Of a stretch of 54,170 bases of DNA, positions 18,463 to 26,790 are shown in pieces. The notes beneath the pieces were generated by a model. The model was not told the origin of the DNA. It did not search any database and saw only the letters and a list, made by a program, of their open reading frames with translations. The stretch spans positions 1 through 54,170 of the forward strand of contig JAKQEI010000034.1 in the NCBI GenBank assembly GCA_029573495.1. The letters are read 5' to 3'. Numbering within the stretch: position 1 is the stretch's first letter; every line of letters begins with the position of its first letter. Made by a program: the position numbers and the translations under genes. The stretch comes from Bacteroidota bacterium. Its GTDB lineage: Bacteria > Bacteroidota > Bacteroidia > Flavobacteriales_F > PHOS-HE28.

Positions 18463-19824
18463 TCAGGCGGGGATCGGGACTGTAGAATGAGCTGGTCGTG
18501 CTTCATCCGCATCGGGTTCCACTGTTTCATAGTGCTCCCAGTTCGCGATCTCCTCCTCGGTGACCGCGGTGATGATGATGAGCAGGATGATGGTGAAGGG
18601 GTTGAGGGAACTGACCAGCCAGGATTCGTAGGTGACGGAGAACATGACTGCGAACATGACGCCGAGGCTGAGCGGCACCAGGCGACTGGCCTTGATGAAG
18701 ATGAGCACGAAACTGCGCAGGTAGAGCAGGAGACCCACGATCCCCGTATTGAACCAGAAGGACAAGTAGGAATTGTGCACCCCGCCCTGGTGCCCCATGC
18801 GTTCCAGGTACAGCCGGTGCTTCCGCATGATCCGCTCGTCGTTCGCGAAGCCGCCACCGAACACGAAATACTCCTGGATATGCTTCCATGCGAACTCCCA
18901 AGCGAAGTAGCGCCCGCTGCCGTTCTCGAGCGTGTTCAAACGCACGTACTCCTGCAAGCCCAGGTAAACGACGATCGGTTCGATGTTGGCAAGGACGAGC
19001 TCGGACAGGCCGAAGACGCCGATGAGCCCTATGAAGCCGAAAACCGGACTGGCGGAGAAGAAGCGCCCGAAGACAAGGAAGATGATCACCGATACAAGGG
19101 ATGACCTTGAACCGGATTGGAACAGGAAATACACCGCCGTGCCGTATACGAAGAGCTTGTCCTTCCAGGTAAACAGGTCCTTCTTGATCGAACTCAGGGT
19201 TGCCGTGAGCATGATCAACAGGAAGCAGAAGAGCGCCATGCCGTTCGGATTGCCGAAGAGCCCCCTGAAACGCCCGATCATGTATGCATAGAACTCACCG
19301 AAGCCCCAGAGCACGAAGTAGCCGGACAAAAGGATGACGGCCATGAACCGCACCAGGTTCTTGAAGAAATCCCAACCCATGATACGGTAGTTGTACAACA
19401 CATAGTTGGGCACCACGAGGTACAAAAGCGCGTAGGACAGGGTCTTCTCCAAACCGACGATGAGGTTGTTGGAGAAGACGAGCGGGAACACGCTGTACAC
19501 GAAGAAAGGCAGGAAGACATTGAAGACCTGGGAGAAGGGAACGAAGCGGTGCCGTTCCAACAGGAAGATAAGTGAGAGCGCCGTGATGTAGGTGTTCTTC
19601 GCGCTCTTGAAGACCTGCATCTTGAAGAACCATGGTGTGATGTCGGATAGCACGAGGGTTATGAGCAATCCGAACACCATGTCCGCCCAGAGGTCACGCG
19701 ACTTGAGGAAGAAGACCGAAAGGGGCATGAGCAGGAACAGGAAGGGCTTCGCGTAAACCCCCACCACCACATAAAGGAGGACCAGCAGGAAGAGCTGATA
19801 ATTGTTGGCGAAGTAGTTCCTCAT
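18463..19824 (-). CDS. O-antigen ligase/polymerase-like membrane protein
   Basis: The 453-residue protein has about 11-12 hydrophobic segments and belongs by pattern to the O-antigen ligase / Wzy / WaaL-like superfamily of inner-membrane enzymes that transfer or polymerise lipid-linked glycans on the periplasmic side. Family hallmarks are RGLFGNPNGMALF, SGSRSSLVSV, a large periplasmic loop after about residue 280 containing GSGRYFAWEFAWKHI, and HNSYLSFWFNTGIVGLLLYL with the conserved HN..L. The hydrophilic C-terminus (about 30 residues, acidic) is probably cytoplasmic. The start overlaps the CotH stop by 4 bases. Two CotH-like genes flank it. Whether it is a ligase, polymerase or protein-glycan transferase cannot be decided from sequence alone. 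Confidence 0.88.
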   Translation of the reverse strand: MRNYFANNYQLFLLVLLYVVVGVYAKPFLFLLMPLSVFFLKSRDLWADMVFGLLITLVLSDITPWFFKMQVFKSAKNTYITALSLIFLLERHRFVPFSQVFNVFLPFFVYSVFPLVFSNNLIVGLEKTLSYALLYLVVPNYVLYNYRIMGWDFFKNLVRFMAVILLSGYFVLWGFGEFYAYMIGRFRGLFGNPNGMALFCFLLIMLTATLSSIKKDLFTWKDKLFVYGTAVYFLFQSGSRSSLVSVIIFLVFGRFFSASPVFGFIGLIGVFGLSELVLANIEPIVVYLGLQEYVRLNTLENGSGRYFAWEFAWKHIQEYFVFGGGFANDERIMRKHRLYLERMGHQGGVHNSYLSFWFNTGIVGLLLYLRSFVLIFIKASRLVPLSLGVMFAVMFSVTYESWLVSSLNPFTIILLIIITAVTEEEIANWEHYETVEPDADEARPAHSTVPIPA

Positions 19825-21494
19825 GGCTTCTGCCCGTCGGTCCCTTGGGCCGCGAAAGCGCGCAGCTGTTCACGGATGGCCGGGCCCCGCAGCCGTGCGA
19901 AGTTCCGCATCACCTCCACATGAGCCCGCCAGTCCTGCATGTCCGCCGGTTTCCTCCAACGCGCCGTATGGCGCTCCATCTCCGGTGCCATGAGCGCCGC
20001 GATGGCATCGAGCTCGCGCAGTGAACGCTCTGCGGAGAAGGGGCCCTGCACCAGGTCCTCGGCGATCGCGATGAAACGAAGCTTGAATGCCGGCCAGCGC
20101 ATCATGCCCCAGAACAGGCGGGTGACCGGCACGTCCATGGCCCTGGCGCGCGCGAACATGTCCGAATCGGGAGAACCCTGCACCCCATAACCGAGGTCCG
20201 AATCGCCCATGATGAAATACCAGCGGCCATCCAGAGGGCGCTCCTCGCGGGGCCTGCCGGAGTATCGCCAGAAGCGCACGTTCTGGTTCGGCCAATCCAT
20301 GTTCCCCAGGATCATTTGCGTGGCCATGTAAGTGAGGAAGCCTTCCACATCGATACGGGCGAGAAGTGTATCCGCCCAGGCGGCATCCCTGCCGTTCCAA
20401 GCTCCCGTGCGGCTGGCAAGCCTTTCGAAACGCACGACCTCAGCCGTGTCACCCCGGTACAGCCGGGCTTCGTCCTCGAGGATGGTGATGCGTTTGCGGG
20501 GGATGCCGTACCGCCGTGCGATCTCCTCATCATCCATGCGCGGGCGCAGGTGATGAAGGCCCCAATACGCATCGTTGAGGTAAACGACGCAGGTACGATG
20601 CCCCGAGGTCTCGAAGGGGAGCCCTTCGCAGAGCCGGTGCTGGAACACATCGCGCATCATGGCCTTGATCTGATCGTTCCCGGCCGCGCGAAGCACGAGA
20701 GCATCATATCCATCCTTAACCTCCTCTCCGAAGAGATCATAGCGCAACGGCTCCCGGAATCCGAGCCGAAAGGCATGCTGTGGGAAACCACGCGTCATCT
20801 GTCCATTGATGCGCACCCCGACGGCCGTTTCAAAACCGGTGCTGCCGTCGGGAAGGATGAACTGCAGACGACCCGCCCGCTCCCACTCACGTCCGCGCAT
20901 GTGGAAGTTGCCCGGATACTTCCACCATCGCGGGTCGCGCGCCTCGGCGATCAGCAGCTTCCTCGGGCCATGGAAGATGGCGTTACCGACCACCAACAAG
21001 CCGGTATCCGGGTCCAACAGCGCTCCGGTGGTCAACTGCAGGGAAACCACTGGAAGCCCACCATGCCGCGTGAACAGGAAGGTCCGCAGGCGCTCCTCCG
21101 TCCGCCCCTCCCCTTGTGCACCGGCGGTCCTCACGGAACATGCCGCAGGGAGCCCCACGATCGGATGCCGCCAGGCCAGTGAAATGGGTGTGGCCAGCAG
21201 GCGTGCCGCTTCCACCGTGGATGGCTTCAGTGCCATGGTGATGCTATCCGTGAACGCTTTGAACTCCCCGTCAGGTCCCATGGCGAAGTAGCCCCTTCCA
21301 CTCGGTCCGGCCTCCAACTTGAGCAGGCTACCGGATGTCCGATAGGCCTGTTCATCGGTGGGGTGGATGGGAATTCCATCCGGCACCACCTGGACCCGGG
21401 GTGGCGCACCATCCATCCAAGCCGCAAGGACGAAGACGAGCACCAGGACCGCGACGGATCCCAAGGTGGCCCGTAGTCCCTGCCATGTGTTCAT
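19821..21494 (-). CDS. CotH-like kinase-fold protein
   Basis: The 557-residue protein has an N-terminal membrane helix (residues ~10-27) and then a large extracytoplasmic part. Residues ~190-480 match CotH: FHMRGREWER, VGVRINGQMTRGFPQHAFRLGFR, YDALVLRAAGNDQ, a GLHHLRPRMDDEEIARRYGI segment and, importantly, RWYFIMGDSDLGYG, which corresponds to the metal-binding D-x-D region of CotH kinases. It is more canonical than the second CotH-like protein of the operon. CotH proteins phosphorylate surface proteins or occur with envelope glycan genes; the target here is unknown. The ATG at 21494 overlaps the upstream small membrane protein stop by 4 bases. An in-frame upstream extension to 21734 falls in that gene and was rejected. 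Confidence 0.85.
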   Translation of the reverse strand: MNTWQGLRATLGSVAVLVLVFVLAAWMDGAPPRVQVVPDGIPIHPTDEQAYRTSGSLLKLEAGPSGRGYFAMGPDGEFKAFTDSITMALKPSTVEAARLLATPISLAWRHPIVGLPAACSVRTAGAQGEGRTEERLRTFLFTRHGGLPVVSLQLTTGALLDPDTGLLVVGNAIFHGPRKLLIAEARDPRWWKYPGNFHMRGREWERAGRLQFILPDGSTGFETAVGVRINGQMTRGFPQHAFRLGFREPLRYDLFGEEVKDGYDALVLRAAGNDQIKAMMRDVFQHRLCEGLPFETSGHRTCVVYLNDAYWGLHHLRPRMDDEEIARRYGIPRKRITILEDEARLYRGDTAEVVRFERLASRTGAWNGRDAAWADTLLARIDVEGFLTYMATQMILGNMDWPNQNVRFWRYSGRPREERPLDGRWYFIMGDSDLGYGVQGSPDSDMFARARAMDVPVTRLFWGMMRWPAFKLRFIAIAEDLVQGPFSAERSLRELDAIAALMAPEMERHTARWRKPADMQDWRAHVEVMRNFARLRGPAIREQLRAFAAQGTDGQKP

Positions 21495-21892
21495 GCCCGG
21501 TCCGGGGCCTTCAGCGCCCACCGCATGATCGGGATGAACACAACGAGGGCGATCCCAACGATCACCGTCGCCCCGGAGCCACAACCTATCCCGATCAGCA
21601 GCATGATGAGATGATCCAAGCCACGGTTCGCATCGTCCCTTTTCCCGACCACCACGGCCGCTGCGAGCACCAGGGTGGCCAAAGGAAGTTGTGACCTTAC
21701 AAGCGCCGCTGCAAGAGCACCGGTCCCGGCCCATAGTGCGCAGCGTCTGGCGTCGCGTGCGTTCGAACGGGCACCCCAGATAGCGGTGATGTGACCGAGG
21801 ACCACCGATGCGACCAGCACAAGGAGCAGGTTCGGGATGTCGTACACCGAGAAATGGCCCATGTGGTCGGCGATCACCCCCTTCAGATCCAT
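21491..21892 (-). CDS. Small multi-pass membrane protein (possibly DUF4956-like)
   Basis: The 133-residue protein has about four hydrophobic segments (roughly residues 19-36, 50-65, 68-84 and 95-120), with the arginine-rich loop ARSNARDARR after the first. The opening NLLLVLVASVVLGH and the pattern KRDDANRGLDHLIMLLIGIGCGSGA recall the DUF4956 family, which is often encoded beside CotH genes; the protein is shorter than usual and the match is weak. It is the first gene of the envelope operon, with a TAGCTTTG promoter box 18 bases upstream of the ATG and a 4-base ATGA overlap with the following CotH-like gene. This tight coupling suggests that it works with the CotH-like protein in the inner membrane. 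Confidence 0.72.
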   Translation of the reverse strand: MDLKGVIADHMGHFSVYDIPNLLLVLVASVVLGHITAIWGARSNARDARRCALWAGTGALAAALVRSQLPLATLVLAAAVVVGKRDDANRGLDHLIMLLIGIGCGSGATVIVGIALVVFIPIMRWALKAPDRA

Positions 21893-21909
21893 GGATGCAG
21901 CATTTGCGC

Positions 21910-21917
21910 CAAAGCTA
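21910..21917 (-). promoter_or_regulatory. Bacteroidota-type -7 promoter box (TAGCTTTG) for the CotH/ligase operon
   Basis: The minus strand reads TAGCTTTG, a perfect TAnnTTTG match, 18 bases before the ATG at 21892. It is back to back with the plus-strand box at 21949-21956, 31 bases apart. Confidence 0.6.
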
Positions 21918-21948
21918 ACCTTCCCCTTCCACGCCCCGGCCTACCGGT

Positions 21949-21956
21949 TATCTTTG
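21949..21956 (+). promoter_or_regulatory. Bacteroidota-type -7 promoter box (TATCTTTG) for the paralogue operon
   Basis: The plus strand reads TATCTTTG, a perfect TAnnTTTG match, ending only 7 bases before the ATG at 21964. If used, the transcript would start within a few bases of the ATG and be leaderless or almost so. Confidence 0.55.
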
Positions 21957-21963
21957 AACCCGT

Positions 21964-22854
21964 ATGACCCAGCGTTCCATCCTATTCCTCCCTGCGTTGG
22001 CATCGGTGATGGTGATGACCGGCCAGACCGTTGACCTGATAAGCGGTTCCCTGCGGGTGAGCCCAGGGACCAGCCTTCGCTTCGACGGCCCGTTGTCCTT
22101 CTCGATCCAACCTGGAGCCGAGGTCGTGAACGATGGCGTCATCGATCTAGGCCTGGGCGCCACATTGCAGGAACCTGCGGGCGGTCCCATCACCGGTTCA
22201 GGGACCGAGAGCGCGGTGATCGATCTTGATGGTCCGATCGGGAACGAAGAGCCCGGAGGCCTTGGGCTGAGCCTCACGACGGACTTTCCGACAGGTCCGC
22301 TCACCGTCACACGCGGCCACCTTCCTCGCGCGTTCCCGGAAGGTGATCCCAGCATCGAGCGCTGGTACCGCATCGACGCGCCTTCCGCCACATCAGGCTC
22401 TGCGGACATCACCATCTCCTACGACCCCATCGAACTGAACGGGCTCAGCGCGGATGCGATCGGGTTGTTCCGGTCGGACGGGTTGGACGGCCCGTGGGAC
22501 CCGTTGGCTTCCACGAACGACCCGATGGACCATCTTGTGCAGGGATCGATCCAGGCCCCTTTCGGGGTCTACACCGCGTTCGATGTGAACGCACCGACAC
22601 CTTCCCCCAGCTTGTTGGCGACCAATGGGCTGCATGTCTGGCCCACGCTCACGTCCGAGGTGCTGTTCATCCACTCCACCGATGGCGCGCCGCTGGGCCC
22701 CATCATGCTATTTGATGGACTTGGCAGGACCTTGCCGGTCATCACCCTGGGCAGGAGCGCCGACCTCGTATCGCTCCAGGTCGCCGATCTGGCGGCGGGG
22801 GCGTATTACCTGCGTGTGGGTGGACGCGCCATCGTGAAGTTCCGCAAGGCATGA
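21964..22854 (+). CDS. T9SS-sorted secreted protein heading the six-paralogue operon
   Basis: The 296-residue product has an N-terminal signal peptide (about residues 1-21) and a beta-rich N-terminal part that opens with LISGSLRVSPGTSLRFDGPL and VVNDGVIDLG, a pattern seen in surface proteins describing ordered beta turns. A central domain (about 110-205) contains RWYRIDAPS and ITISYDPIELNGL. The last ~80 residues form a type A T9SS sorting domain (GLHVWPTLTSEVLFI, MLFDGLGR, LAAGAYYLRVGG). It is the only gene of this operon with such a tail. Its stop overlaps the start of the first paralogue by 4 bases. It may be the surface anchor or carrier for the six following proteins, which is inference from gene order. 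Confidence 0.82.
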   Translation: MTQRSILFLPALASVMVMTGQTVDLISGSLRVSPGTSLRFDGPLSFSIQPGAEVVNDGVIDLGLGATLQEPAGGPITGSGTESAVIDLDGPIGNEEPGGLGLSLTTDFPTGPLTVTRGHLPRAFPEGDPSIERWYRIDAPSATSGSADITISYDPIELNGLSADAIGLFRSDGLDGPWDPLASTNDPMDHLVQGSIQAPFGVYTAFDVNAPTPSPSLLATNGLHVWPTLTSEVLFIHSTDGAPLGPIMLFDGLGRTLPVITLGRSADLVSLQVADLAAGAYYLRVGGRAIVKFRKA

Positions 22855-23642
22855 AGTGCAAGACCCTTCTGTCCCTCATCCTCGCCGCTCCGTTGCCGGT
22901 ATACAGCCAGCTGGAGATGCCCGTGAGGATGCAGTTGGATGGCCCGACCAACGAGGATCGACAGGTGACCGGCCTGGCCGATCCGACCCAGACCGATGCG
23001 GCGTTGAGCGTTGATGCCGTGCGGACCGGAACCGTCAATCGGGCGACCACCGCAGGCACCCTGCACCTTGAAGGTAGCGTGCAACCCGGGCCCTTCGTTC
23101 TGTCGCCGGGCCAGGTGGTGACGATCGTTCCACAGGAAGCCAACGAGACCGGTGCCGACCTCGATCTTGACAACACCGGAGCACACCCCTTGGTGAAATG
23201 GGGAGGAGTGCCGTTGGACAGTGCGGACCTCACCGCAGGGACCCCGGCCAGATTGGTGTTCGATGGGGTGAACTGGCAGCTATTGAACTGGAACGCACGT
23301 CCGTGCCCCACCGGCAGCAAACCCGCCAATGCAGGCCATTGCGTGGATACCGAAACACGTGGGACCGGCACCTACTACGAAGCGGTGGCAGCTTGTACTG
23401 ATCGTGGTGGTCGACTCTGTTCGTTCGGCGAATGGTCATCGGCCTGCCGGCGCGATCCGGCCTTCCTACCCACAGTGACCAATTATGAGTGGATCGAGGA
23501 TGCCGCCAACAACCCCAATGACGGCAAGGTGATGGGGCGTGGATACAACGGGCCGGATCCCATGGAAGGCCTTGCCTGTGAATGGGGCTGGACGCAGTCG
23601 CCGACGATCATCAGCCTTTACCGATGCTGCTACGACCGATGA
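22851..23642 (+). CDS. Secreted cysteine-rich lectin-fold-like paralogue, type A (copy 1)
   Basis: The 263-residue protein has a signal peptide (residues 1-20). Residues ~30-146 look tail-fibre-like: DRQVTGLADPTQTDAAL near the start and ADLTAGTPARLVFDGVNWQLL at the end. Residues ~150-263 form a compact domain with eight cysteines (152, 164, 182, 190, 199, 243, 259, 260) and the motif GGRLCSFGEWSSAC, followed by YEWIEDAAN and YRCCY. This order (RLC..EW..AC, then WEW, then RC near the end) mirrors the C-type-lectin-like fold of formylglycine-generating-enzyme relatives, though no catalytic cysteine pair of that enzyme is recognisable. C199 to C243 is 43 residues apart and C243 to the CC pair 15, identical only to the type A copy at 25199. 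ATGA overlaps occur at both ends. Confidence 0.85.
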   Translation: MKCKTLLSLILAAPLPVYSQLEMPVRMQLDGPTNEDRQVTGLADPTQTDAALSVDAVRTGTVNRATTAGTLHLEGSVQPGPFVLSPGQVVTIVPQEANETGADLDLDNTGAHPLVKWGGVPLDSADLTAGTPARLVFDGVNWQLLNWNARPCPTGSKPANAGHCVDTETRGTGTYYEAVAACTDRGGRLCSFGEWSSACRRDPAFLPTVTNYEWIEDAANNPNDGKVMGRGYNGPDPMEGLACEWGWTQSPTIISLYRCCYDR

Positions 23643-24409
23643 GGAAGGTGCTGTCCGGCATGAGCCTGCTGCTCTCCATGTGTGTTTGCGCGCAAGTGGA
23701 GATCGACAAGGCCGTTCAATTCACCGGTCCCTCCGATCTGCGGGGGATCGATGGTCTTGATCGACCGACCGTGGGAAGCTCCGCGGTGACCGTGGAGGCC
23801 AGTCTGGTCGGGACCGCGTCGTGGGCGGAAGCCAGCATCAGTGGTCAGCAGGTGACCCTCACTCCGGTAGTGCCCATGGACAGCTACCGCGATGGCACCT
23901 TGCTACGCTTCGTGGCACCAGCGGACCTCCATGGTCCGATAACCCTCGGTTGTGATGAACTCCCAGCGGTTCCGTTGACGCGACCGGATGGTCTTCTCCC
24001 GGCGAGGGGTCAAGTGATCCCAGGTGCGGTGGTCGAGGTCCTCTACGCCAACGGCACCTGGATCCTGTTGGGGCTCACCGGGATCGGTTGCCCCCCCGGG
24101 ACCGTCGCCATCGGAGAACGGTTATGCATGGAGCGTGCTTCACAGCCCAATCTGCTTTGGTTCCCGGCAGCCGACCGGTGCAATGACCTCGGTGGACGCC
24201 TTTGCAGCTGGGACGAGTTCTATGTGGCCTGCACACAGTACGCTTCCGAATTCACGAACATGTTGTCCGCATGGGAGTGGCTGGACGATTCTTCGAACCA
24301 CGCCAACTCCGCGGTCCAGGTCGGGATGTCCACATGCACCGCCGAACGTTGGGCCAACCCGAACAACGTCACCTTGGGCCGCTCGCGGTGCTGCTTCACC
24401 CCTCGTTGA
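23639..24409 (+). CDS. Secreted cysteine-rich lectin-fold-like paralogue, type B (copy 1)
   Basis: The 256-residue product starts MRKVLSGMSLLLSMCVCAQ, a signal peptide. The N-terminal part has RGIDGLDRPTVGSSAV and WAEASISG, and ends AVVEVLYANGTWILLG. The C-terminal domain keeps the shared spacing C-x11-C-x17-C-x7-C-x8-C (GGRLCSWDEFYVAC), then AWEWLDDSSNHAN and a terminal RCCF. The gap to the next cysteine is 34 residues and from there to the CC pair 17, as in the type B copy at 26020, which is also exactly 256 residues long. One additional cysteine (LGCDELP) is not shared. The start at 23639 gives an ATGA overlap with the previous gene; the longer frame from 23582 lies in it and was rejected. 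Confidence 0.85.
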   Translation: MRKVLSGMSLLLSMCVCAQVEIDKAVQFTGPSDLRGIDGLDRPTVGSSAVTVEASLVGTASWAEASISGQQVTLTPVVPMDSYRDGTLLRFVAPADLHGPITLGCDELPAVPLTRPDGLLPARGQVIPGAVVEVLYANGTWILLGLTGIGCPPGTVAIGERLCMERASQPNLLWFPAADRCNDLGGRLCSWDEFYVACTQYASEFTNMLSAWEWLDDSSNHANSAVQVGMSTCTAERWANPNNVTLGRSRCCFTPR

Positions 24410-24410
24410 C

Positions 24411-25193
24411 ATGGTACATCGGATCCTGCTTCTCCTTTCCCTATTCTCTACCTCCTGGGCCATGGGTCAGGTGGTGTCGGACAGGGCGCTCACGCTCACT
24501 GGTGCCTTTCCCGAGGATCGGCAGGTGACCGGATTGCCGGATAGCGAGGTGAGTGACGCGGTCCTGACGACGAACACGGAACGACGGGGCACCTATCGCA
24601 CCGCTGCACCAGTGGCCGGGAATGTCTGGTCGGTCGAGCTTAGTGCACTCACCGTAGCACCGCCCGCTGGCACCCAATTGGTCGTGGTGGCACCTCCGCC
24701 GACGAGCGGGGATATCGACCTCCTGGTGAACGGCCATGGCCCCTATCCGCTCCTCGCATCGGCGGGGGTGCGTGCGGCTGGAGAGGAGATCCCGCAGGGT
24801 ACGGCACTCTCGGTGGTCATGGACGGCTCCGGCTTCCAGATCATGAACACGAACGTTCGACCACGCCGGCCCTGCCCGGACGGCACCTTGGCTGTGAACT
24901 CACGGTATTGCATCGAAGCGGTGGAGCATGCCGCCGTGGACTTCTTCGTTGCCGCCGGTGCGTGTGGGTCGGCAGGGATGCGCCTTTGCGAATGGGGAGA
25001 GTTCATCACCGCCTGCCAGCGTGCCGGCGATATCGGGCTGGCTGGTGCGACCAATAGTTGGGAATGGAGCAACGACGCTTCCAATGAGAACAACAGTGCC
25101 CGCGTGGTCGGAGCAGGCAGCTGCTTGAGCGCAGGTAACGCCATCGTCACGGGGAGCATCGACCGGAACTACCGGTGCTGTTACACACGTTGA
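24411..25193 (+). CDS. Secreted cysteine-rich lectin-fold-like paralogue, type C (copy 1)
   Basis: The 260-residue product starts MVHRILLLLSLFSTSW and has a signal peptide ending near AMGQ. The N-terminal part has DRQVTGLPDSEVSDAV and NVWSVELSALT, and ends LSVVMDGSGFQIMN. The C-terminal domain has RYCIEAVEH, GMRLCEWGEFITAC, NSWEWSNDASNENNS, GSCLSAGN and ends YRCCYTR. Its spacings (35 residues before the sixth cysteine, 17 before the CC pair) and the words NSWEW, SNENNS and SCLSAGN tie it to the type C copy at 26787. The ATG lies one base after the previous stop. No T9SS tail follows the CC pair, so export to the periplasm by Sec is certain from the signal peptide but further transport is not. 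Confidence 0.85.
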   Translation: MVHRILLLLSLFSTSWAMGQVVSDRALTLTGAFPEDRQVTGLPDSEVSDAVLTTNTERRGTYRTAAPVAGNVWSVELSALTVAPPAGTQLVVVAPPPTSGDIDLLVNGHGPYPLLASAGVRAAGEEIPQGTALSVVMDGSGFQIMNTNVRPRRPCPDGTLAVNSRYCIEAVEHAAVDFFVAAGACGSAGMRLCEWGEFITACQRAGDIGLAGATNSWEWSNDASNENNSARVVGAGSCLSAGNAIVTGSIDRNYRCCYTR

Positions 25194-25198
25194 TCGCC

Positions 25199-26023
25199 AT
25201 GGAGTGGAAGGCCTTCATCCGTCGCTGGCGGTCAAGGGGCCCGGCGACAGGTCTTGCCCTTTTCCTGGCCTGTGCCGCGACCATGGCACAATGGGATCTC
25301 GGAACCTCGTTGAACCTGTCCGGAACAGCCCCTGACGACCGACAGGTCCTCGGCGTTGCGGATCCTGAACAACCCGATGATGCTGTGAGCCTTGGCAGCG
25401 CACGCCGGAAAACCAGCACCCGGTCGATCGTTTCGGGATCCTTCGTGCTTGAAGGTGACCTCACACCCGCACCTTCCGATCTGGTGCCCGGCATGGTGTT
25501 GACCATCGTGCCCCTGGAGGTGAACGCCCCTGCGCCGACCCTTGCGCTGAACGGACTGACCGGACGCCCGATCCTCAAAGGCGACGGGATCGCTCTTGAC
25601 GCCGGTGACCTGCGGCCTGGAGTACCGGTGCGTGTCATCTTCGATGGGACCGTGTTCCAACTCGTCTCCGCCACCTTCCTGGGATGCTCGAGCGGATATG
25701 TGCCCGTGACCAACACCTATTGCATCGCCGATCAACCTGGCGAAGCCGCCACCTTCTATGATGCGATCGCGGCCTGTGGTGCGCAAGGCGGACGGTTGTG
25801 CACCATCAGCGAGTGGAGCCACGCCTGCAGTTCCCTACCCTGGTTCTTCGGCACGGTGACCCAGGCCGAATGGGTGGACCACGCGGCCAATAACAACACC
25901 GGGGCGAAGCTCGTTGGTGTGGGGATCGATGGCGGCGGCGTGGGAGAAGGATCCGGATGTGAGTTCGGCGGACAGAGCCCCCCTACCAACCTCTTCCCTT
26001 ACCGCTGTTGCTACAACCGATGA
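25199..26023 (+). CDS. Secreted cysteine-rich lectin-fold-like paralogue, type A' (copy 2)
   Basis: The 274-residue protein has a longer basic N-region (MEWKAFIRRWRSRG) before the hydrophobic signal core ending AATMAQ. Its N-terminal part has DDRQVLGVADPEQPDDAV and a long stretch close to the copy 1 type A protein (SFVLEGDLTP, VLTIVPLEVNAPA, LDAGDLRPGVPVRVIFDGTVFQL). The C-terminal domain has GGRLCTISEWSHAC, AEWVDHAANNN and ends YRCCYNR. Cysteine distances (43, then 15) equal those of the copy 1 type A protein. The start lies 5 bases after the previous stop. It is the first gene of the second A-B-C unit. Confidence 0.85.
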   Translation: MEWKAFIRRWRSRGPATGLALFLACAATMAQWDLGTSLNLSGTAPDDRQVLGVADPEQPDDAVSLGSARRKTSTRSIVSGSFVLEGDLTPAPSDLVPGMVLTIVPLEVNAPAPTLALNGLTGRPILKGDGIALDAGDLRPGVPVRVIFDGTVFQLVSATFLGCSSGYVPVTNTYCIADQPGEAATFYDAIAACGAQGGRLCTISEWSHACSSLPWFFGTVTQAEWVDHAANNNTGAKLVGVGIDGGGVGEGSGCEFGGQSPPTNLFPYRCCYNR

Positions 26024-26790
26024 GACGTCCCGCGACCGCCGTTGCCCTGCTCCACTGCGGTCTGGCCCTCGCACAGGTCCGGATGGACGGGGACGTTCGT
26101 TTCGTTGGTCCGGATGGTGAACGACGGATCGACGGCCTTGCCAGCCCACTGGATGAGACCGCGGCCATACCGGTATCGGTCCTTGCATCCGGTACGGTGC
26201 ATTGGGCGGAGGCCAGCTTGGAGAGCGGTTCCTTGCGTCTCGTCCTGGACCCACCGGTCATCCTGGTCGATGACGGCCTGCTCATCCGGTTCCTGTCACC
26301 CGTCACGAACGATGGGCCAATGGCGATCACGGCGGTCGGAGCGACCGCCATCCCCTTGGTCCGCACCGATGGATCACCGCTCCCGGGAAGCGCGCTGCGA
26401 GCCGGCACCGTTGCGGAAGTGCTCTTTGAAGATGGTCGATGGATCCTGTTGAACCCATCTTCGAAGACCTGCCCTCCCGGAACGGTCCCGACCGCCGGAC
26501 CCACCTGCATGGATGCATCGGCTTTCCAAGGGCTGCGCTTCTATGAAGCCATCGAGCATTGCGCAGCACGTGGTGGCAAGCTCTGCACCTGGGATGAGTA
26601 CGCGGTTGGATGTGCACTGCGTCAAGCCGAGCTCTCCGGACTGTTCGTCGAATGGGAATGGATCGACGATACGTCCAACCACACCCACACGGCGAACCAA
26701 GCAGGACGCTTCACGTGCCAGAGCCAACGGTCAGCGAACGTGATCGTGACCATGACCGGGAACACCCGTTGTTGCTACAGGACCCGATGA
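26020..26790 (+). CDS. Secreted cysteine-rich lectin-fold-like paralogue, type B' (copy 2)
   Basis: The 256-residue product has a signal peptide (MRRPATAVALL through ALAQ). It shares with the type B copy 1 the N-terminal words RRIDGLASP and HWAEASLESG, the middle LLIRFLSPV, IPLVRTDGS and AGTVAEVLFEDGRWILLN, and in the C-terminal domain GGKLCTWDEYAVGC, EWEWIDDTSNHTH and NTRCCY. Cysteine distances 34 and 17 equal those of copy 1. It overlaps both neighbours by 4 bases (ATGA), so B' and C' are likely produced in fixed proportion to A'. Divergence between B and B' is considerable, pointing to an old duplication kept by selection. Confidence 0.85.
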   Translation: MRRPATAVALLHCGLALAQVRMDGDVRFVGPDGERRIDGLASPLDETAAIPVSVLASGTVHWAEASLESGSLRLVLDPPVILVDDGLLIRFLSPVTNDGPMAITAVGATAIPLVRTDGSPLPGSALRAGTVAEVLFEDGRWILLNPSSKTCPPGTVPTAGPTCMDASAFQGLRFYEAIEHCAARGGKLCTWDEYAVGCALRQAELSGLFVEWEWIDDTSNHTHTANQAGRFTCQSQRSANVIVTMTGNTRCCYRTR

